Shown: in pieces, positions 20,201 to 29,200 of the stretch
How positions within the stretch are numbered: position 1 is the first letter of the stretch
How the letters are laid out: each line of letters begins with the position of its first letter
DNA from: Ensifer adhaerens
GTDB lineage: Bacteria > Pseudomonadota > Alphaproteobacteria > Rhizobiales > Rhizobiaceae
Length of the DNA: 64,000 nt
Assembly (NCBI RefSeq): GCF_002007205.1
Contig: NZ_LAZS01000012.1
Span: forward strand, 186,001 to 250,000
Direction: 5' to 3'
The notes under the pieces: generated by a model
Seen by the model: only the letters and a program-made list of their open reading frames with translations
The model's database searches: none
Told to the model about the DNA's origin: nothing
Program-made: the position numbers and the translations under genes

Positions 20201-23200
20201 GACCGAGGTTTGCGCGGCTTCATGCCTCTTCGTCTTGTCGCCGCCGCCGTCCCAGACGTAATTTCCGGTCTCGCTGTTGCGCGCTTCAGCGATCGTCAGG
20301 TCGCCTTCGGCCTTGAGGGTGACGCGCTCCTTCGCCTCCAGCTTGCTGCCGACGATGTTGAGATCGTGATCGCCGGTTCCCTCACCGGCATTGGCCGTGA
20401 TCGAACCCGCCGCCTTGATTTCCGACGACTGGTGCCGTTCGGTCGAAACATGGCTCTTGCCAAAGCGTTCCGACGTCGTCTCCTGGGCTGCGGTGATGTT
20501 GATGTCATCGGCCGCCTTGAGGGTGACGTCGGCACCGCTGCGGATCGACGAGCCGGAGATGAGGATGTCGTCGCCGGCCTTGACGGTCGTCGAGCCGCCG
20601 GAGACGAGCTGCCCGTCCTGCTGGCGTTTCGCGATCACCGTCTTGTAGCCGTCATCGGTCTTGCCGGTGACGTCTGTACTGACGACGTTGACCGACCCTT
20701 GCGAGGTGATCGTGAGGTCCTTGCCGGCTTTCGTGCCACTGCCGATGATCGAGACGTCGGCATTGCCGGCGATCGTCAGGTTGCCGCCGGCCTTGATTGC
20801 GCTGCCGGTCGCATTTTGCGAGCCGGCATTGTCGACCTTCAGGGCATCGAGCGTGATGGTATTCGCCGAAAGTCCGACATTGCCGGCAACATCGACCGTG
20901 GCCCCCTGCAGTTTCAGTCCATCATTGGCAAGAAGCGTCGCATTTCCACCGGCAACGACTGCCGCATTCGGATTGACAACATTCATGCCGCCGATATCGA
21001 GCGATTGCGCGGTAAAGGTGAGGTCGCCTGTCGAGGCCAGCTGAACGTTGCCGCCGGCTTTGATGCTGCCGCCATCGACCTTGATGTCCGTTGCCTTGAT
21101 CGTGAGATCGGTCTTGGCTGCAATCGCGCCGGAATTGGCGAGCTTGCCGATATCCATGTTCACCGAGTTGCCGGCAATCAGCGCGCCGGCCGCCGTCAGC
21201 TTCTCCTTGTCGGCATTGGCGAGATAGACGACCGGGGCGAGAACCTCGACGCCCTGAACGACCTGCTTCTCGTAGAGCACGAACGACTGGGTGAGCCGCG
21301 CGATCTGTTCGGGCGAAAGCCGCTCGCCGATCGAAAGCTTGTTCTCCTTGACGTAGGCGATGCCGTTGTCGAGCAACAGCTTCATTTCCTCGATCGCATC
21401 CTTGCCGGGATCGAAGGTGCCGCCGAGACCATGACCCGTCTGCTGCCGGATCTGCCGATCGATCAACTGGTTTTCGAAATAGGCGTCGCCGAGGAACGGC
21501 ACGCGGGTGTCGGGCTGATAGCCGACGCGGTCGAGATAATAGCCCGAGCCGTAGAACTTGCCGACGTCAAGGAACGCTGCCCGCGTTTCGAAAAGGAAGA
21601 CCTGGCCGGGGATCGTTCCGCCGAAGCCTCCGGACTCCGGTTTGGCAAGGCTTGCGAGCCGGTCGACATCGACCTGCGGCGCCTCCTTGAGGTTGCCGGA
21701 AAGGGCGCCCGCGACGGGAACCGTCGCACCGGGCGTGTTGGACTGAACTGCGGCGACAACCGTGGTGCCGGCGGTGGCGGCCGGAGCGCCCCCGGAAACG
21801 TTGCCGCCGGCAACTGTAGTGGCCGGCCCGTTGGCAATGCCACCGCCGGTCACGCTTGGCGCAGCCCCCGCACTGACGCGGCCGCCATCTGCCGACAATC
21901 CGGAGGTGGCGGAGACTGAACTTCCACTGGCCGAAAGCGCCGGCCCTGTGGTAACCGTCGTGCGTTCTCCCGCAAGCGTCGTGGACGGGGCTACGAGCCC
22001 GCTGCCGGCGGTGAGTGTCGTCGTCGTTGCCGAGGGGCCAGCGGCCGCGGTGACGGTCGCGATTGCGGCCGACGGCCCACTGCCTGCTGTCAGCCCGGCG
22101 CCTTGCGCGACGCCGAGCAGCGCGGCGTTCGGCGTGAAGAGCGCACCGCCAGCCGTCAGACCGGCAAGAGCGGCAAGCGGATCGCCTGATTTCGTTGTCG
22201 GCGCCAGTTTCGCCGAGCCGGCGACAGAGCGGTCGGCAGCGGTGTTGCTAAACGTGGCAAAGCCGCTGATGTCGAGATGCCCGCCTGCCTTTACCGTTCC
22301 CGCTTCGACACCGGTCGTCTCCACTTTTGAGATGATAGAGGTGCCGGCGGCGATGTCACGGGACGGGTCGCGATTTCCCTGGGCGTCATAGGCCTCGCAG
22401 GCGCCACGCGCGTTGCATGTCGTCTGCACAGTCCGATTGAGTGCCAGCCCCTCGTTGCTGAAGGCCGTGCCCTTGAGTGTCGCATTGCCGTCCGCTTCGA
22501 TCGCGCTGTAGGAATTCGTCAGATTTGTTGCCGTGACATCGAGGTTACGACCTGCCCGGATCATTGCTTGTGGGCTGCCGGCATCAACGATGCGATCCTC
22601 ATGGATCGTCTGGCTGATGTTGGCGTCAAAGTCCCAGCTATAGGTCGTGCTGCTGTCGGCGCCGGGGTTGACATATTGCACGATGAAGTGTCGCGACGGG
22701 TTGTCCGAACCGTAGATCGGCGCACCGTTCGCATCCCTGGGAACGCGGTCGCGAATCCAGCGGCTGATCTCTCCCACCCATTTCGGTCCATTTCCGGATA
22801 TCCAGGTCCAGGCCCGATAGGATCCGCCATCGGCCGTCTTGGCCTGGCTCCACAACTGCGGTTCGTAATCCGCCCAGAACTGAGGCCCGATACCGGGATA
22901 GAGCTCACGGCCATCGGAGCTGCGCCCGAAGAGGAACGCGTAGGGTTTGCCAGCGACATCGGGATTGAGCTCGAAGCCGGTCTTGACGTCCGATGCGACC
23001 GCGACGTCGCGGGTAAAGGTCGGATTGGCGATACGTCTGTTGACGAGACGGTCGGTCCTGATCGAGACGTCGGAGCCGGCCTGGATCAGGCCGGAAATGT
23101 TGGTGAGGCTCGCACCGTTGCGGTCTGCCGCAGCACCGGCAATCGTGAGATCGCCGCCGGCCATGATCGCGCCGCGGTCATTGAGGGTATCGCCGCCGAC

Positions 23201-26200
23201 AAGAAGATTGATGTCGTTGCCGGCGTAGATAAGACCGGTCGGCCCGTTGCTCACATTGCCGGCCGAGACCGAAAGATCGCGTCCCGCTGCGATTTGCCCG
23301 GCATTGTCCAGCCGGGCAAGCGTCAACGCGATGTCGCGCTCGGCGAGCAGGATCGTCGCTACATTCTGGTCGACGCCCGAGGCCGCGATCTTCATGTCGC
23401 CGGAACCACCCGACCGGCGGACCGCGTTGATCGAGGCGCTAGAGAAATCTGCCCTGCCGACCAGCCTGAGGTCGAGGCCGCCGAACGTATAGGAACTGCC
23501 GGCAAAGCTGGCATTGTCCGCGGTGATGACAAGCGTGCCCCCGGTCGCGATGCGTCCGCGGTTGCCGCTGAGATCGACGCTGCGGGCAACAAGCGTCATG
23601 TCGCCGGCGGATCGGGTCGTCCGGTCCAAGCTGATCGAGCCATTGGCACTTGCCAGGCGCGCGGAGCTGAAACTCTGAAGGCTGCCGTAGGAAACGTTCC
23701 GGTTTGCCGAAACGTCCATCTGTCCGGCGCTGACGAGGCTCGAAGCCGTCACTTCGGCGGAGGAAGCCGCAAGCGTCAGCTTACCTTGCCCCTTCAGCGC
23801 AAGCGTCCCGTTCGAAGACGCCTCGGTGGCGGCGAAATCGACGCCCGAGACCAGCGTATCGACGGTGACGGCATCGGCCCGTAGCGTAATATCGGAACCG
23901 GCAAGTGTCTGGCCGGTCAACCGGATGCTGCCGTTGGCGTCGACCGTAAGGTTGCGGCGGCTTGTCGCCTGTGCCGAAACGTTGTTTGCGGCTGCGACGG
24001 TCAAATCGCCGGCCGACAGCAAGGTTCCCGCCGTCACATTGCCCGTGGTCGCCCCAAGCGTCAGCGCGCCATCGGCGCCAAGCACGATATTGCCTGACGG
24101 AGAACGCTTCGTGGCCGCAAAGTCGACGCCGGAGACGATTGCGCCGGCGCTGATGCTACCGCCGCGAATGCTCACGGTATTTCGACCGAGAAGCGAACCG
24201 TCGATGACGGTGGATCCGTCGATCGATACGGCACCGTGGGCCGTGACGCTGTTGGCTGCAAAGGTGGCGGAACTGCTGGTAAAGTTACCGGCCGTCAGGA
24301 TCGAGCCGGTTTCGACCGGCCCCGCGATCGCATTGATCGTCAGGTTGCCCCAATTGGAAAGTGCGATCGCGCCGTTGCCGGTTTCGGTTGCCGCAAAATC
24401 GACGCCGGCGGCAATGGCGGTTGTCTTCACCCGGTTGCCGGTAATCGCAACATCCCGGCCGCCGAGAATCTGGTTGCTCTCGAGCTCGCCGGTAAGGCGG
24501 ATGTCATTGCGACCGGTGATGCTTGCGACAGCCACCTTCGATGCGGTCGCGACAAGGTCACCGGCCGACAACAGCGAGCCGGACGTCACATTGCCGGAGG
24601 TCGCAACAAGTGTCAGTGCACCGCCGGCGCCAAGGACGATGTTGCCCGAGGCGGAGAGTTTCGTTGCGTCGAAATCGACGCCGGATACGATCGCGCCGGC
24701 GCTGATGCTACCGCCACGAACCGTGATGCCGTTTCGAGCAAGCAGCGAACCGTCGATGGCGGTCGATCCTTCGATCGATACGGCGCCATGTGTCGTCACG
24801 CTCTTGGCGGCAAAGGTGCCAGAATTGCTCGTAAAGTTGCCAGCCGTCAGGATCGAACCCGTTTCGACCGGCCCAGCGAGCGCGTTGATCGTCAGGTTGC
24901 CCCGGTCCGAAAGCGCGATGGCGCCTCTGCCGGCTTCGGTTGCCGCAAAGTCGACGCCGGCGGCGATCGATGTCGCCTTCACCCGGTTGCCGGTTATCGC
25001 GATATCGCGTTCCCCGAGGATCTGGCTCGCTTCGGTCTCGCCGGTCAGACGAATGTCCTTGCGCCCGGTGATGTTCGTGACCGCGATCCTTGATGCGGTC
25101 GAGGTGAGATCACCGGCCGACAGCAGCGAACCGGATGTCACATTGCCGGAGGTCGCAACGAGGGTCAGCGCACCGTCGGCGCCGAGCACGATGTTGCCGG
25201 AAGCCGAACGCCTGGTCGCGGCAAAGTCGACACCCGAGACGATCGCACCGGCACGGATGCTGCCGCCCCGGATCGTCACGTTGCCCTGGCTGAGCAAGGA
25301 GCCGTCAATCGCAGCGGAGCCTTCGATCGACACGGGGCCGTTCGCGGTCACGCTCCGGGCGGCAAAGCTACCGGATTTGCTGTCAAGCGAACCGGCCGTC
25401 AGCACCGTGCCGGCGTCGACGCTTCCCGAGGGCGCCTGGATCGTCAGGTTGCCGCGCCCGGCAAGCGCGATCGCGCCCGTTCCGGTCGCTGCGAAGTCGA
25501 TCCCGACTGCGATCGAGCCTGCCTTGACCTTCGAACCGGCAATCGTGATGTCTCGGCCGCCGAGGATCTGGCTGGCCTCGGTCTCGCCGGTCAGGCGGAT
25601 GTCCTTGCGCCCGGTGATGTTGCTGGCCCCGATTTTAGATGCCGAAACGTCGAGGTCGCCGGCCGACAGCAACATGCCCGTGGTCAGCTCCCCCGAGAGG
25701 GCCGTCAGCGTTAGCGCACCATCGTTGGCAAGGACGATATTGCCCGAGCCTGAACGCTTGATCGCTGCGAAGTCGACACCGGAGACGATCGCGCCAGCGC
25801 TAATGCTGTCGCCGCGGATCGCGACGTTGCCCTGGCCAAGCAGCGAACCGTCGATGGCCGTCGTCCCGTCGATCGAGACCGCGCCGTGGGCGGTCACGCT
25901 CTTGGCGGCGAAACTGCCGGACTTGGCATTGAATGAACCCGCGGCCAGCACCGTGCCGGCCTCGACCCTTGCCGAACCGGCATCGATGGTCAGGTTTCCG
26001 CCACTGGAAAGCGCGATCGAGCCGTTTCCGGCTTCGGTGGCGGCAAAGTCGACACCCGAAGCAATCGAGCTTGCCTTGAGCCTGCCGCCGGAAATCGCGA
26101 TGTTGCCGCCACCGAGGATCTGATTGGTTTCCACCTCGCCGGTGAGCCCTATCGCCTTGCGGCCGGTTATGTTGGCGACGACGATCTTGCCGGCCGCCGC

Positions 26201-29200
26201 CGTGAGGTCGCCGGCCGACAGCAGGGTCCCTGCCGTTACGTTGCCGGAGGTCGCCGTCAATGTCAGTGCCCCCTTGGACCCAAGCACGATGTTGCCGGAG
26301 GCCGACTGTTTCGTTGCCGCAAAATCAACGCCGGAGCCGATTGCGCCGGCCGCGATGGCGCCACCGCGGATCGTCACGTCCCCCTCACCGAGCAGCGAAC
26401 CGTCAATCGCGGTTGCGCCGTCGATGGATACCGCGCCATTCGCTGTCACGCTCCTGGCGGCGAAACTGGTGGATTTGCTGTCGAGTGCGCCCGCGGTCAG
26501 AACAGTACCGGCGTTGACGGTGCCGGACGCCGCATCGATCGTCAGGTTGCCGCGATCAGACAGTACGATCGAGCCGCCTCCGGCTTCGGTCGCTGCAAAG
26601 TCGACGCCGGAGGCGATCGACGTTGTCTTCAACTTCGTGCCTGCAATCGCGATGTCGCGGCCACCGAGAACCTGGTTGGCCTCCGTCTCGCCGGTCAGGC
26701 GGATGTCCTTGCGGCCAGTGATGTTCGACGCCGCAATCTTCGTTGCCGTCAACGACATGTCGCCGGTCGAAAGCAGCGTTCCTGCCGTGACGTTGCCGGA
26801 CGTGGCCGTCACCGTCAGTGCACCATCTCCGCCGAGCACAATATTGCCGGCGGCCGACCGCTTCGTCGCCTCGAAATCGACGCCGGCCGCAAATGCGCCG
26901 GCAGTGACATTGGCACCCCGGACCGTAACGCCGGCCTTGCCAAGCAGCGAACCGTCGATGGTCGTCGTACCGTCGATCGAGACCGCACCGTGTGCGGTAA
27001 CGCTTCTGGCGGCAAAGGTTTTCGACCGGTTGTCGAACGCGCCGGCGGTTAGCACAGTGCCGGCATCGACATTGCCGGAAGCCGTGTCGATCGTCAGATT
27101 GCCGCGGTCGGAAAGCACAATCGATCCGTTTCCAGCCTCGGTCGCGGCAAAGTCGACGCCCGAAGCGATCGACGTTGCCTTCAAGCCGCCGCCGATCACG
27201 ATGTCGCGGCCGCCAAGGATTTGCCTGGTCTCGGTCTCGCCAGTCAGGCGGATGTCCTTGCGGCCGGTGACGTTCGAGGCAACGATCTTCCCCGCCGTTG
27301 CTGAGAGGTCGCCGGCCGACAACAGAGTTCCGGCTGTTACCTGACCGGAGCTCGCATCAAACGTCAGCGTTCCCTCGGGTCCGAGCACGATGTTGCCCGA
27401 AGCGGATTGTTTCGTGGCAGTGAAGTCGACGCCGGAGGCGATCGCCCCGGCACGGATGCTATCACCACGGATTGACACATTGCCCTGACCGAGAAGCGAA
27501 CCGTCGATCGCGGTGGAGCCGTTAATCGTGACGGCACCGTGGGCGGTGATGCTTGTGGCTGCGAGCGTGCCGGAACGGCTGGCAAAGTCACCCGCGGTCA
27601 GGACTGCGCCGGCCTCGACGCTGCCCGAGGCCGCATCGATCGTCAGGCTGCCGCGATCCGAGAGGGTGATCGCTCCACGGCCGGCGTCGGTCGCCGTGAA
27701 ATCGACACCGGATGCGATCGAGCCGGCCTTTACGCGATTTCCTCCGATCGTGATGTCGCGTCCGGCCAGAAGCTGATTCGTTTCGACCTCGCCGACCAGG
27801 CGGATGTCCCTGCGGCCGGTGATCTCACCGGCGTTGATCTTTGCTGCCGTCGCCGAGAGGTCGCCTGCCGACAGCAGCGCTCCGGCCGTGATCGACCCGG
27901 ATGTCGCTGTCACCGTGAGGACACCGTCCGTGCCGAGGACGACATTGCCGGAAGGCGCGAGCCTCGTTGCGACAAAATCGACGCCCGAGACGATCGCCGC
28001 GGCCCTGACGCTGTCGCCGCGGATGGCCACGTTCCCCTTGGCAAGGACCGAGCCGTCGATCACCGCAGATCCGTCGATCGAGACCGCACCATGGGCACTC
28101 ACACGCCTGGCCGTCAACGCATTGGAGCCGCTTGTGAAATTGCCTGCCGACAGGATCGCGCCGGCCTCGATCTTTCCGGAGGTCGCATCGATCGTCAGGT
28201 TGCCGCGGTCGGAAAGCGCGATTGCGCCCGAGCTGGAATTTTCCGTGGCAACAAAGTCCACGCCTGAGGCGATTGTCCCCACCTTGACGTTGCGGCCAGA
28301 AATCCGAACGTCGCCGGCGCCGAGAATCTGGTCGGACTCCACGTCACCCGCGAGGTTGACGTTCTTGTGGCCGGTGACCTTCGAGACAGCAACTTTCGCC
28401 GCGCTCACGACGAGATCGCCGGCCGAAAGCAGCGTGCCGGCGGCGACATTGCCCGCGGTTGCGATGATCGTGATCATGCCTTGCGGCCCGAGCACGACCT
28501 CTCCGTTGCCCGCCCGCGTCCTTGCCAGATCGACGCCGGAGACCAGCGTGCCGGCCGTCAGATAGTCGCCGATAGCATCAATGTTGCCGGCGGCAAGCAG
28601 GCGCTCGCGGACCACGGCGTTTCCATGGATCCGGACATCGCCTTGCCCTGTCATCGCGCGTGCGTCGAGGCGAGACGTATCGATTTGAATGCGGCCGGCG
28701 CCAAGGACGGTGTCGGCCGAAACATTGTCGCGGGCCGACAGTGTCAGATCTCCGGTCCTGTGGAGAGAAAGAACGCCACCGGCGGCATCCGTCGCGGCGA
28801 AATCCACACCGGATGCGACGGTCCCCGCCTTGATCGAGTTGCCGGAAACGGCAACGTTGCCCGACGCCAGCATCTCCCTGGAGACGTCGGCGTTGCCAGA
28901 CACTTCAATGTTGCCATGGACCTTCACGGTTCCGGCGACGAGCCCGCCGACGGTTGCGGAGAGGTCTGCTGCCGACAGCAGCGTGGTGGCTCTGACCGTG
29001 CCCGAAGCGGCGTTGATGGCGATCCCGCCGTCACCGGCAAGCATTGCCTTGCCACCGGCAGCATCAGTGCGATCAAAATCAAGGCCCGCGATCAAGGTCT
29101 CGATCGTGAAGTTTCCGCCTGAGATCCCGAGATTTTTGCCGGCGAACAACTGCCCGACCGTTCCGTTGCCGCTCATGACATCGACATTGCTGCGCCCTGC

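Noticed and set aside
23826-26123. Very long plus-strand open frames opposite fhaB (765 aa here; others at 29363-31663, 20105-21919, 26124-27344)
   Set aside because: They lie antisense to the repetitive, GC-rich fhaB gene, lack ribosome sites and known motifs, and their periodicity mirrors the fhaB repeats. They are shadow frames.
23950-28500. Regularly spaced repeats that could suggest a CRISPR array
   Set aside because: Units are about 550 bp, degenerate and in frame within fhaB. There are no short identical repeats with unique spacers.
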